Source: EA-27 sp964396265
Lineage (GTDB): Archaea > Thermoplasmatota > Thermoplasmata > RBG-16-68-12 > EA-27
Assembly: GCA_964396265.1 (NCBI GenBank)
Contig: CAYNEM010000001.1
Location: 62,001-126,000, forward strand
Length of the DNA stretch: 64,000 bases
Reading direction: 5' to 3'
The notes beneath the pieces are model-generated. The model searched no databases. It was not told the origin of the DNA and saw only the letters and a list, made by a program, of their open reading frames with translations. Positions 16,717 through 24,591 of this stretch are shown piece by piece. The position numbers were made by a program, and so were the translations under genes. Each line of letters opens with the position of its first letter. Position 1 is the stretch's first letter.

Positions 16717-17004
16717 ATGAAAGTGAAGGACCTCAAGGCGGACGCGAAGGTCGACGAGCTCGAAGTCCTGATCAAGGAGATGGGCGAGGTCCGCGATGTC
16801 AACACGTTCCGAGGCGCGTCGAAAGTGTGCGACGCGAAGGGCGTGGACGACGACGGCGACGAGGTCTCCATCAGCCTGTGGAACGACGAGATCGAGAAGG
16901 TCAAGGTGAACGACCGCCTGCGCATCGTCAACGGCTGGGTCCGCCAGTGGCGGGGGAACATGCAGGTCAGCGCGGGGCGCTTCGGCAAGCTCGAGATCGT
17001 GTAG
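16717..17004 (+). CDS. OB-fold single-stranded nucleic-acid-binding protein (RPA-like)
   Basis: 95 aa. MKVKDLKADAKVDELEVLIK, then VSISLWNDEIEKVKVNDRLR and IVNGWVRQWRGNMQVSAGRF follow the beta-strand order of one OB fold of archaeal RPA/SSB type. The Trp residues in LWND and VRQW are typical of ssDNA-stacking positions. It lacks the zinc finger and extra OB folds of full RPA, so it may be a small SSB or an accessory protein. A CCTTTAAG box lies about 34 nt upstream. Confidence 0.7.
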   Translation: MKVKDLKADAKVDELEVLIKEMGEVRDVNTFRGASKVCDAKGVDDDGDEVSISLWNDEIEKVKVNDRLRIVNGWVRQWRGNMQVSAGRFGKLEIV

Positions 17005-17082
17005 GACTGAACACCCCTCTTCCTGACGAGCGATTCTGAGTCCCTGGGTTCAGGTCAGCCCTTCGCGGGTCGGCCAGCTCCG

Positions 17083-17676
17083 TCACAATACTGCAAAAAG
17101 CGCCGCCAGAGCGACCATCGGCACGACATGCATCAGGAAGTCGTCGTCGACATGCTTCCAGTTGGGTTTCTCTGCTACTAGCGCCAGGACCCCGCCAAGG
17201 ATCGCGAAGGCTGCGATGCGCGACGGACCAAGCGGCGCAGTCTGGTAGAGGGCTGTCGGGACCACCAGAAGTGAGACACCGACAGCAAGCACGACGTAGG
17301 CCCCGAGGGGTATCCATGGATAACCTCCGCGCTTCCGGGTGTACGCGCAGAACGGGTCGATCCACGCCATCCCCCAGAACGTGACGATCACGATCTCCCC
17401 GGGGAAGAAGAACAGGCCCATGGCGAGGCCGATGGAGCCCCACGCATACGAGCTGATGCGATTGGACTCGTCCTCCCGGAAGCCGAGGAAGTGGCGGCCC
17501 GTCATGAGGCGCGCCGCCTCGATCAGGAGGGCGACGGAGAGAATCGAGACCATGACGGCCTCCTTCCGAACGCCGACCCAGGCGTCGGGTGGCATCCAGA
17601 ACCAGATCAGCCACAACGGACTCGTGAAGTGGAAGCCCTTCCGGATGAGCGTGGACGCGTCGACCCTATTCGCCAA
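17083..17676 (-). CDS. Dolichol/polyprenol or diacylglycerol kinase-like membrane protein
   Basis: About 197 aa from a TTG at 17676, with six or more hydrophobic segments. The family marks are RKGFHFTSPLWLIWFWM at the start, then AYTRKRGGYPWIPLG and DDDFLMHVVPMVAL. This is the pattern of the SEC59/VTE5-like CTP-dependent lipid kinases, which phosphorylate isoprenoid alcohols or diacylglycerol. The start overlaps the end of the upstream ABC permease gene, so they are probably co-transcribed. A longer frame to 17790 would lie inside the permease gene and is disfavoured. Confidence 0.65.
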   Translation of the reverse strand: MANRVDASTLIRKGFHFTSPLWLIWFWMPPDAWVGVRKEAVMVSILSVALLIEAARLMTGRHFLGFREDESNRISSYAWGSIGLAMGLFFFPGEIVIVTFWGMAWIDPFCAYTRKRGGYPWIPLGAYVVLAVGVSLLVVPTALYQTAPLGPSRIAAFAILGGVLALVAEKPNWKHVDDDFLMHVVPMVALAALFAVL

Positions 17677-19144
17677 AGGCTGCCCTCGACCACTTGCGGT
17701 CGATGCCCTGATACAAAATAAGGGTTCCGAGCACGAGCGCCCCGAGGGCGAGGGCAATCCCTCCGATCGCGAGGGCGGGCGCAGCGTCAATCGTGAAGGA
17801 CAGCACCGCCAAGCCGACGTCAGGGAGCATGGACATCGCGCTGAACGCGAACAGGACTCCGGGATCGAACAGGAACGAGTTCGTGCGAAGTCCCGTGAGG
17901 TACGCGGTCATCACGACGCTGTATAGGCTCGTGACGACCATCACGGGCAGCGCGAGCCATAGGAGGCGCGTGTCCCCGTTCATCCACGAGATCGCGACGA
18001 CGAACCCCGCGCTGATGCCGAGCGTGAGCAGGAGGTACGCGACGAGCTTCACGCGGATGATCTGCGGGACCGAGAGCGGCAACGTGCTCATGTAGTCCAT
18101 GTTGTCCACGTTGTTCAGCCAGTTGTAGAGCGAGATGCCGAAGAAGCCGACCATGGCGGCGTAGAACACGGTGTTGAACCCGATGGGAAGGTTCAGCCCA
18201 TACCGGACGAACCAGACCGTGAACGAGAGGAAGACGAGCGGCGTGACGAACGAGAAGAACATCTTCACAGGGGTCCCGCTCCGCTTCAGGTCGAGGAGCT
18301 CCTTCGCGAGGAGCGTGGCGTACGATCGGAAGGGGGAGAGGCGCGCCGCGATCCGCGGCAGGTCGTCGCCCACGTGGACGTTCCGGGCTTCGTACTGGTC
18401 GGAGACGAGGGCGACCGCACCGGCAACGAGCAGGGCGATCAGCCCGAGCCCGGCGAGTGCGTACACAAGCGCGCCCACCCCGAGGACCCCGAGCGGCGGC
18501 ACCGCGTACTGCACCGCCAACCCCGGGAGAAGGGCGACCGCCAGACCCGCGTCCGCGCCCGCGAACTGCGACAGCCCGTACATCACGAAGAGGCCGGTGA
18601 CGATCGCCGACACCGCCACGAACGCGGGCGGGCTCCGGACGTACAGGGTCGACATGAAGAAACTCAGGGACATCCCCGTGAGGAAGGAGAGGAGGGCAGC
18701 ACCGAACAACAGGACGATGCTCGTCCATCGGAACCCGCTCAGGGGGATCGACGCGAGGAGGCCGAGGGTGGCCGGCACGAGGATCAGGACGAGGTAGAAG
18801 ATCGCGTCGCGCACGTACATCCCCAGGAACGTACGCCGGAACGACATCGGGAGGATCGACGGTTGCGTGACGAGGTAGTTGCGGAACCCGGTCGCGCGCT
18901 CCTGGTACTGGCGGCCGAGGAACCCGAACGCGCCGACGGAGACTCCGTAGAGGAAGACGGACATGTGGATCAGGAACAGGAGATCGCGGAGCGGGGTGAC
19001 GTCCAGGAAGTTGTTCGCCGTGGCGGCGGTCCCGAAGGTGAGGATGCCAACGAGGGCGGGGAACGCGAAAAACATATTACGGCTCGTGTACGACGTGTGC
19101 ATCCGGAGCTCCTCGCGGAGCATCAGCCGGACCAGGTACGTCAT
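17666..19144 (-). CDS. ABC transporter permease (large, exporter-type)
   Basis: 492 aa with roughly 12 hydrophobic segments, consistent with a fused or duplicated ABC-2-type membrane domain (RLMLREELRMHTSYTSRNMF at the N-terminus, and a second LLAKELLDLKRSGTPVKMFF near residue 270 that resembles the first). Such duplication suggests that one chain makes the whole membrane channel. The ATG at 19144 overlaps the stop of the ATPase gene (ATGA), so the ATPase and permease are translationally coupled. The substrate is unknown. Confidence 0.8.
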   Translation of the reverse strand: MTYLVRLMLREELRMHTSYTSRNMFFAFPALVGILTFGTAATANNFLDVTPLRDLLFLIHMSVFLYGVSVGAFGFLGRQYQERATGFRNYLVTQPSILPMSFRRTFLGMYVRDAIFYLVLILVPATLGLLASIPLSGFRWTSIVLLFGAALLSFLTGMSLSFFMSTLYVRSPPAFVAVSAIVTGLFVMYGLSQFAGADAGLAVALLPGLAVQYAVPPLGVLGVGALVYALAGLGLIALLVAGAVALVSDQYEARNVHVGDDLPRIAARLSPFRSYATLLAKELLDLKRSGTPVKMFFSFVTPLVFLSFTVWFVRYGLNLPIGFNTVFYAAMVGFFGISLYNWLNNVDNMDYMSTLPLSVPQIIRVKLVAYLLLTLGISAGFVVAISWMNGDTRLLWLALPVMVVTSLYSVVMTAYLTGLRTNSFLFDPGVLFAFSAMSMLPDVGLAVLSFTIDAAPALAIGGIALALGALVLGTLILYQGIDRKWSRAAFGE

Positions 19145-19857
19145 CGGTGGCCCTCGACGAGCCGCAGGAACGCGGACTCCAGGTCCTTCTCGACTCCACG
19201 GACCTCCGCGAGGGCCCCCTGCGCGATTAACTGCCCCGCATTGAGGATCCCGACGCGGTCGCACAGCTTCTCCGCGATCTCGAGGAGGTGCGAACACATC
19301 AGGACCGTGCCGCCGCCGTCCGCGTACTTCTGGAGGTAGTCCTTCAGCCGCCGCTGGTAGATCGGGTCAAGGTTGATGAACGGCTCGTCCAGGAACAATA
19401 GCTTCGGCTCATGGATGAACGCAGCCGCGAGCATCAGCTTCTGCCGCGTCCCTTTGCTCAGGTCCTTGCATATCGTCCGGCGCACCTCGCCGAGGTCGAA
19501 GAACTCGAGCCAGCGCGTGATCCTTGTCTCTGCGTCCGGGACATTACGCACGCGGCACACGAAGTAGAGATACTCGTAGGATGTGAGGTACGAGGGAGGC
19601 GACTCGACCTCCGGCACGATGCCGACGGCCTCCTTCACCGCCATCGGGTTCTCCTCGACGTCGATCCCGAGCACGCGCGCATGCCCCCGCGTGGGCGCGA
19701 GCTGCCCCGTCAGCACCTTCAGGAACGTCGTCTTACCCGCGCCGTTCGGACCGATCAGGCCGAAGAATTCCCCCTTTTCGACCGTCAGGTCCACATCCTG
19801 AAGCGCCGGCACGGAACCGTAGAACTTCGTGAGGCCCTGGACCTCGAGAACCGCCAC
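19141..19857 (-). CDS. ABC transporter ATP-binding protein
   Basis: 238 aa. Walker A GPNGAGKTTF, signature LSKGTRQKLM (in place of LSGGQ) and Walker B LLFLDEPF are all present, as is the H-loop in MCSHLLE. Similarity is to the ABC-2 exporter ATPases that pair with multi-pass permeases. The GTG at 19857 has a TATA-like TCTAATACGG about 29 nt upstream, so a longer frame up to 19917 is not used. It heads the operon ATPase-permease-lipid kinase. Confidence 0.93.
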   Translation of the reverse strand: MAVLEVQGLTKFYGSVPALQDVDLTVEKGEFFGLIGPNGAGKTTFLKVLTGQLAPTRGHARVLGIDVEENPMAVKEAVGIVPEVESPPSYLTSYEYLYFVCRVRNVPDAETRITRWLEFFDLGEVRRTICKDLSKGTRQKLMLAAAFIHEPKLLFLDEPFINLDPIYQRRLKDYLQKYADGGGTVLMCSHLLEIAEKLCDRVGILNAGQLIAQGALAEVRGVEKDLESAFLRLVEGHR

Positions 19858-19948
19858 GGCGCGTGCGATGAGACAGATTTCCGTATTAGAGGTTGCGCGT
19901 ACGATTCTCGCCGCCAACTAGAAGTGCGGAGCGCGGCTCTCCCGGGCG

Positions 19949-20785
19949 GTGCCCGCGTCGCTCGGTCGCGTCCGACTGTACGCCCGAGACCTCCCCAAGA
20001 TGCGGGATTTCTACACGAGAGTCCTCGGGTTCCGCGAGGTTGCGGCGGACCGGGAGCACGTGCGCCTGGACGCGGGCGGCGCGGAGCTCGTGCTCCGTGC
20101 GGATCCTGCTTTCGGTAGCGACGAGCACCGGGACTTCCTCAACCAGCTGAAGGGGAACATGCGAGGGATGGGCGCGTCCCTTCACTTCACGGTCGAGGAC
20201 GTCGACGCGCGGTTCACGGAAATCGCGGAGCGCGGTGGAATCCCAATCGACCCCGAGCGGAATCGGAGGCTCGACGCGCCGGTCGACCGCGACGGCCGCC
20301 GGGGGTTCGCCGTGGAGGACCCAGAAGGGTATTGGCTCTTCCTCGAAGAGACGCTCGATGGGGGGGCGGGTCCCGAGAGGACGATCCTGTTCGTGTGCGA
20401 GGGGAACCGCGCGCGGAGCCAGATGGCGGAGGGATTCTTCAACGCCTGGGCGCCGCCCGGATGGCGCGGCATCAGCGCGGGCACGAAGCCGAAGGAGTCC
20501 GTCCACCCGGATGCCGTGGAGCTCATGCGAGAGGCGGGGATCGACATCTCGACCCAGAAGCCGAAACCCCTCGACATGAACGTCGCGCGCTCCGCGTGGC
20601 GCGTGGTCGCGATGTGCTCGATCGAGTCGTGTCCCGTTGAGGTTTCGGAGAAGACGGACCACTGGGACATCACCGATCCGGCGGCGATGCCGGAAACGCG
20701 CTGGCGGGAGATCCGCGACGCGATCGCAGTGCGTGTGAAAGCCCTCCTGGGGGACATCGAGAGGGTCGACGGGCTGACGCCGTGA
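19949..20785 (+). CDS. Fusion: VOC (glyoxalase-like) domain plus low-molecular-weight phosphotyrosine phosphatase / ArsC-like domain
   Basis: 278 aa. Residues about 5-140 form a VOC domain (VRLYARDLPKMRDFYTRVLG to EDPEGYWLFLEE). Residues about 148-275 form an LMW-PTPase/arsenate-reductase fold with P-loop FVCEGNRARSQMAEGF, the CX5R catalytic loop, and TDHWDITDP carrying the general-acid Asp region. The join (LDGGAGPERTILFVC) is in frame without a stop. Glyoxalase-fold proteins include the arsenic C-As lyase ArsI, and LMW-PTPase proteins include ArsC, so an arsenic or thiol-linked role is possible, but no other ars gene is nearby. Start is GTG 19949. Confidence 0.82.
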   Translation: MPASLGRVRLYARDLPKMRDFYTRVLGFREVAADREHVRLDAGGAELVLRADPAFGSDEHRDFLNQLKGNMRGMGASLHFTVEDVDARFTEIAERGGIPIDPERNRRLDAPVDRDGRRGFAVEDPEGYWLFLEETLDGGAGPERTILFVCEGNRARSQMAEGFFNAWAPPGWRGISAGTKPKESVHPDAVELMREAGIDISTQKPKPLDMNVARSAWRVVAMCSIESCPVEVSEKTDHWDITDPAAMPETRWREIRDAIAVRVKALLGDIERVDGLTP

Positions 20786-20806
20786 CGGTCCCTCGGAAGG
20801 GTTAAG

Positions 20807-21688
20807 GTGGCACGCCCCATCGCGCGCCGATTGGACCCGATCGTCGTCACCCACTGCGGCGCGGGATCGACGCGCTCGGTGGCGGACGCCGCGGCACGCG
20901 CGGGGAGAGCCGGGATGGCGGCCCTTCGCAAGGGAGGATCGGCGCTCGACGCCGTAGTGGCGGCGACCGTGGTGCTCGAGGACGACCCGCGGACGAACGC
21001 GGGCACGGGATCCCGGATGCGCCTCGACGGCTCGATCCAGATGGACGCGGCAGTCATGGACTCGCGTCGGCGTGCGGGCTCGGTCGCCGCGATCTCGGAC
21101 GTGAGGAACCCAGTCCTCGTCGCGCGGAAGGTGATGGAAACGCCTCACTTCATGCTCGCCGGCGACTGGGCAACGCAGTTCGCCAGGTCCCACGGCTTCC
21201 CCGCGTACGACCCGGCGACGGACCGCGCCCGGAAACGCCTCGAGCGGACGAACGCCGATCTCAAGAAGGGGAACGTGCCGGCGTGGGCGCGCGCCTGGCT
21301 CCGGGATCATGCCACGGACACGGTCGGTGCGGTCGCCCGCGACGCGAGGGGACGGTATGCGGCGGCCAGCTCCACGGGGGGCATCTCCTACATGATGCCC
21401 GGCCGGGTGGGCGATTCGCCGATCATCGGGGCGGGGCTCTACGCTGGCCCCGACGGGGCGGTCACCGTCACCGGGGTCGGCGAGGAGATCTGGCGCGTCC
21501 TTCTGTCAAAGTTCGTCTACGACCGTGTCGCGGAACTCGGACCGCAGCCGGCGTGCGACGAGGGATTGCGGCTGTTCCCGAAGTCGGTCCCCATGGGGCT
21601 GATCGCCGTCGGAACGGAGGGCGCGGGGGAAGCGTGCAACCGCGAAATGGCATGGTGGACGAGCGCACGGAAGCGAGCAGGCCTGTAG
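20807..21688 (+). CDS. Isoaspartyl peptidase / L-asparaginase, plant type (Ntn-hydrolase)
   Basis: 293 aa. The N-terminal pattern IVVTHCGAGSTRSVADAA and EDDPRTNAGTGSRM are typical of type III asparaginases. The autocatalytic cleavage site is HATDTVGAVARD, in which Thr of DTVGAV becomes the N-terminal nucleophile. A glycine-rich SSTGGISYMMPGRVGDSPI precedes the substrate region. It hydrolyses isoaspartyl dipeptides and asparagine, clearing damaged proteins. The start is GTG 20807; a TTG at 20831 fits the TATA-like GGGTTAAGG a little better. Confidence 0.88.
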   Translation: MARPIARRLDPIVVTHCGAGSTRSVADAAARAGRAGMAALRKGGSALDAVVAATVVLEDDPRTNAGTGSRMRLDGSIQMDAAVMDSRRRAGSVAAISDVRNPVLVARKVMETPHFMLAGDWATQFARSHGFPAYDPATDRARKRLERTNADLKKGNVPAWARAWLRDHATDTVGAVARDARGRYAAASSTGGISYMMPGRVGDSPIIGAGLYAGPDGAVTVTGVGEEIWRVLLSKFVYDRVAELGPQPACDEGLRLFPKSVPMGLIAVGTEGAGEACNREMAWWTSARKRAGL

Positions 21689-21769
21689 CGCGCGCGAAAG
21701 CGTGACACGAGAAACCGTGTGGTTTATCTGAAACGGGCCCTTGCGGGCGACCCGAGCGGTGACGGCTGG

Positions 21770-22078
21770 ATGGCGCGAAAGTCGGTTTTGGCGGGGAAGG
21801 TCGAGACGGAAGTGAAACTGCTGCAGCGGCACCTGACGATGCTCAGGGCCGTCGTGGAGAACCAGCCCATCGGGATCATCCGGTTGGGGGAGCTGCTGAA
21901 CTACCCGCAGCACAAGGTCCGCTATTCCCTCCGGATCCTCGAGCAAGAAGGGCTCGTCAAGCCCTCCCAGGACGGTGCGGTCACCACGGACAGAGTCGAC
22001 CACTTCCTCGATTACCTCAAGGGCATGCTCGACGAGGTCGCCGGGACCGTCCAGGACGTTCGCAAGATCATCGGCTGA
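21770..22078 (+). CDS. Winged-helix transcriptional regulator
   Basis: 102 aa from ATG 21770. LLQRHLTMLRAVVENQPIGI then RLGELLNYPQHKVRYSLRIL and EQEGLVKPS make a winged helix whose recognition helix is PQHKVRYSLRIL. A C-terminal helix (VDHFLDYLKGMLDEVAG) probably mediates dimerisation. The target is unknown; GGTTTATC at 21721-21728 is the likely TATA box. A tRNA-Asn gene follows 44 bases after the stop. Confidence 0.7.
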   Translation: MARKSVLAGKVETEVKLLQRHLTMLRAVVENQPIGIIRLGELLNYPQHKVRYSLRILEQEGLVKPSQDGAVTTDRVDHFLDYLKGMLDEVAGTVQDVRKIIG

Positions 22079-22121
22079 CGTGCGAACGTTCTTGAGACCC
22101 CATCCTCTTGGGCCGCGCGTT

Positions 22122-22195
22122 GCCGTCGTAGCTCAGCCTGGTAGAGCCCCCGGCTGTTAACCGGGTGGTCTCCGGTTCAAATCCGGACGACGGCG
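22122..22195 (+). tRNA. tRNA-Asn (anticodon GTT)
   Basis: A full cloverleaf is seen: acceptor GCCGTCG pairs with CGACGGC (22088-region to 22188-22194), discriminator G. The D-arm GCTC..GAGC is present. The anticodon stem CCCGG/CCGGG holds loop CTGTTAA with anticodon GTT at 22156-22158. The T-arm is TCCGG-TTCAAAT-CCGGA. There is no intron and the CCA is not encoded. Confidence 0.95.
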
Positions 22196-22338
22196 CTTCC
22201 CTTCTCCCAGGTCGAGAGTCCGACATGTGGAACCTAGGCGCATCCCCTTTGGCACGCGGGGGCTCGGACCCTCTTCCGCAGGGACCGCCGACCGTCGCGA
22301 GGCGAGGAATCTGCGTGACGCGAACGGAGGGCCGAGAA

Positions 22339-22983
22339 TCAATCCGGCCCTTCTCTACGGAGCTCCGCGAGATACCGGTCGACCGGGTTGAGGAAGATGT
22401 AGATGGCGGGAAGGATGATGTAAACGAGAAGGGACAGGAAGGTGTTCACGAAGGCCAACCCGATCGCCAAGAGGGTCGCGGCCGGACCGCCGAGGAACCA
22501 GATGCGGATCTTCCGGACGAGCTTGGGATCGAGCTCCATATCCACGAGGCCGCGGTCCCCTGTCATGTACCACCAAATCAGGTAGCCCAAAAGTGCGAGG
22601 AGCGCGAGGAGAAGCCCGTAGAAAGCGAGCGCCACGCGGTCATCCGGATACCTGCCCAAGAGGGATGCTGCGAAAGGGGTGAGAGCGACGCCCATGAAGA
22701 AGACGATGTTCAACCAGACCAAGGTGCGATTCACCCGGGCCAGGAAGTGAAAGATCTGGTGCTGAGCGAACCAGTAGATGCCCAGTACGATGAAACTGAT
22801 GAAGTACGTAGCGAACCGGGGCCACAACGCCGCCAAGTCCGCAAAGAGTCCGCTGGGCCCGATGACCTCGGGCACGCGGAGGTCCAGGACGAGGATTGTC
22901 ATGGCGATGGCGAAGACCCCGTCGGCGAGGGTCTCAAGCCGGGTCACGGGAAGTCCTCTGGCACGCTTGTCCTTCGGGTCCAT
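22339..22983 (-). CDS. TMEM175-like (DUF1211) membrane channel
   Basis: 214 aa with six hydrophobic segments. TRLETLADGVFAIAMTILVL at the N-terminus is the family signature region, in which TMEM175 proteins normally read FSDGVFAIAxT; here Phe-Ser is Leu-Ala. Bacterial and archaeal TMEM175 proteins form potassium-selective leak channels as tetramers. The altered signature may change selectivity or gating. The ATG at 22983 (MDPKDKRARG) is preferred; the frame runs open upstream but only through a GC-rich region without similarity. Confidence 0.75.
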   Translation of the reverse strand: MDPKDKRARGLPVTRLETLADGVFAIAMTILVLDLRVPEVIGPSGLFADLAALWPRFATYFISFIVLGIYWFAQHQIFHFLARVNRTLVWLNIVFFMGVALTPFAASLLGRYPDDRVALAFYGLLLALLALLGYLIWWYMTGDRGLVDMELDPKLVRKIRIWFLGGPAATLLAIGLAFVNTFLSLLVYIILPAIYIFLNPVDRYLAELRREGPD

Positions 22984-23155
22984 CGCGTCCTCAGTTCGTT
23001 CTCCCGGAGGGAGCCAGGGGTTAAAGTCCTGCGGGAGAGACGCACGGGCTTCGTTCCCGCGGAGGCTAGGGCAGTCTCCCGCACCGAGGCGCACGTCGCG
23101 CGCCCTCTCGCCTCGACCGCAATGCTCTAACGCCACGCTCCCGTTTGGCGGGGAT

Positions 23156-23779
23156 GTGACGGCGCCCCGAATCCTCTCCCGCCATGACCCTGGCGGCGAC
23201 GCGGGTCTCGAGGTGCTTCGGGACTTCCTCGAGACGCTCGTGGAGTCAGCCGCGACGCAGAAGGAACTCGTGATCGGAGAGGCCGAGCCCGGCCGGTATG
23301 TGCTCGTCAGCCCGCCCCTCGCCGATGCAGCCATGCGAGAGCAGATCGACGGCGCCGTCGCCCACGTCCTTGATCGCCTCGGCCAGCGGTGGCCCGCGCC
23401 ACACGTGACGGATTTCGGGCTCCGCGAGACGTACGCGAACGCGCGGAATCCGTGGCTCGCCCGCCGAGGGTTCGAGGCTCTCGTGAAAGAAGGCAAGCTC
23501 GGCGTCGTCACGATCTTCTGCCACGAGTGGGTCTACGAGGTATGTGCGCAGGTGGCGGGGGAGAATGGCCTCGGCCTCGAGAGCCCCCTCGAGGAATACC
23601 TCCGGACGGGGAAGCTCCGCCTGGCGGGCAAGAACGCGTTCCAGCTCGAGGTCTTCACGAACCTGCGCGACATGGCGGCGAACTTCGACACGATCGACGC
23701 CCTCGCGACGAAGGTCTTGGTCCTGGTCGGCTTGAGCGAGGACGAAGCCCTCGCGGCGCGCCTCCGCGGCAACGGGTAG
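23156..23779 (+). CDS. Hypothetical protein
   Basis: 207 aa from GTG 23156, soluble, with mixed alpha/beta composition. Recognisable stretches are GLRETYANARNPWLARRGFE and IFCHEWVYEVCAQVAGENG, but I know no family with them. A TATA-like GCTCTAAC is about 30 nt upstream. Codon use is that of the neighbours. Confidence 0.6.
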   Translation: MTAPRILSRHDPGGDAGLEVLRDFLETLVESAATQKELVIGEAEPGRYVLVSPPLADAAMREQIDGAVAHVLDRLGQRWPAPHVTDFGLRETYANARNPWLARRGFEALVKEGKLGVVTIFCHEWVYEVCAQVAGENGLGLESPLEEYLRTGKLRLAGKNAFQLEVFTNLRDMAANFDTIDALATKVLVLVGLSEDEALAARLRGNG

Positions 23780-23810
23780 TGCTGGATCATGTTCCGGAGG
23801 GGGCTCGAGG

Positions 23811-24335
23811 TCACTTCGCGCGGGCGAAGGGAAGGACGTGGAGCATCACGAGGACGAGCGTGAGGCCCATGAGGAACGCGACGACGCCGGGAACGATCCC
23901 CCCGATTGAGACGAGGAAGAACGCGCCCGCAAGGAAGGCGACGCTCGACCCCGCGACCGTGGCGGTGTAGAGGAATGACAACTGCCGCTGGCGGCGGCTC
24001 TCGTTCGCGGTCCGAATCCGGACGGCCCGCGTCTGGCGGGGCGGGACGAACGGCGGGGACGCCCGGACCGTGCGCACGGGGCTCCTCCGCGAGGCGGTGT
24101 CGTCGAACCCCAAGAGCGGCTCGTTCGCCAGGCGTTCGTCATACTCGCGCCTCAGGAGGGGGTTCGAGAGGACTTCGTACGCCTCCTTGACCGCCAGGAA
24201 CTCCTCGTGCGATCCGCTCCTCTTGCTCACGTCCGGGTGGAGCTTCTTCGCGAGGCGAAAGTACGCTCGTCGGATCGTATCCTCTGGGGCTCTGCGCGAG
24301 ACGCCGAGGCGACGGTAGTGGTCGGGACGCGCCAC
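23811..24335 (-). CDS. J-domain protein with C-terminal membrane segments
   Basis: 174 aa. Residues about 5-68 are a J domain: HYRRLGVSRRAPEDTIRRAY, the HPD motif in LHPDVSKR, then YEVLSNPLLRREYDERL. Two hydrophobic helices follow at about 118-140 and 145-167. J domains stimulate Hsp70 (DnaK) ATPase, and the anchor would place this co-chaperone at the membrane. No dnaK is in the window. The TATA-like box at 24359-24370 is 28 nt from the ATG. Confidence 0.85.
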   Translation of the reverse strand: MARPDHYRRLGVSRRAPEDTIRRAYFRLAKKLHPDVSKRSGSHEEFLAVKEAYEVLSNPLLRREYDERLANEPLLGFDDTASRRSPVRTVRASPPFVPPRQTRAVRIRTANESRRQRQLSFLYTATVAGSSVAFLAGAFFLVSIGGIVPGVVAFLMGLTLVLVMLHVLPFARAK

Positions 24336-24358
24336 GTTCCCGATGGGGCGGGGACGGG

Positions 24359-24370
24359 CGATATACTTTG
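24359..24370 (-). promoter_or_regulatory. TATA box of the J-domain gene
   Basis: Reading the minus strand, CAAAGTATATCG centred near 24363 is 28 nt upstream of the ATG at 24335, the standard archaeal distance for a leaderless start. Confidence 0.5.
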
Positions 24371-24470
24371 TCCCATCCGTATCACCTGGGATTCGTCGGT
24401 GTCGATTGCGCAGAAAGCCCGGTCCCCCGCACCGCCAAACGTTGAATAAGGGTCGGGCGGTTCGGAGCCC

Positions 24471-24544
24471 GGGCCCGTAGCTTAGTCTGGGGGAGCGTCT
24501 GGCTCATAACCAGATGGTCGTCGGTTCAAATCCGGCCGGGCCCA
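24471..24544 (+). tRNA. tRNA with CAT anticodon (elongator Met or Ile2)
   Basis: Acceptor GGGCCCG pairs with CGGGCCC, discriminator A at 24544. The anticodon stem is TCTGG/CCAGA with loop CTCATAA, anticodon CAT at 24505-24507. The T-arm is GTCGG-TTCAAAT-CCGGC. The anticodon stem lacks the three G-C pairs of an initiator. The GGGCCCG/CGGGCCC acceptor is the one commonly seen in archaeal isoleucine tRNAs, so this may be tRNA-Ile2, whose C34 is modified to agmatidine by TiaS, rather than elongator Met. Confidence 0.9.
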
Positions 24545-24591
24545 TGCGAAACCGGAGCTAGCTCGGGGACGCCGGCCCCTCCGTGTGCCGA

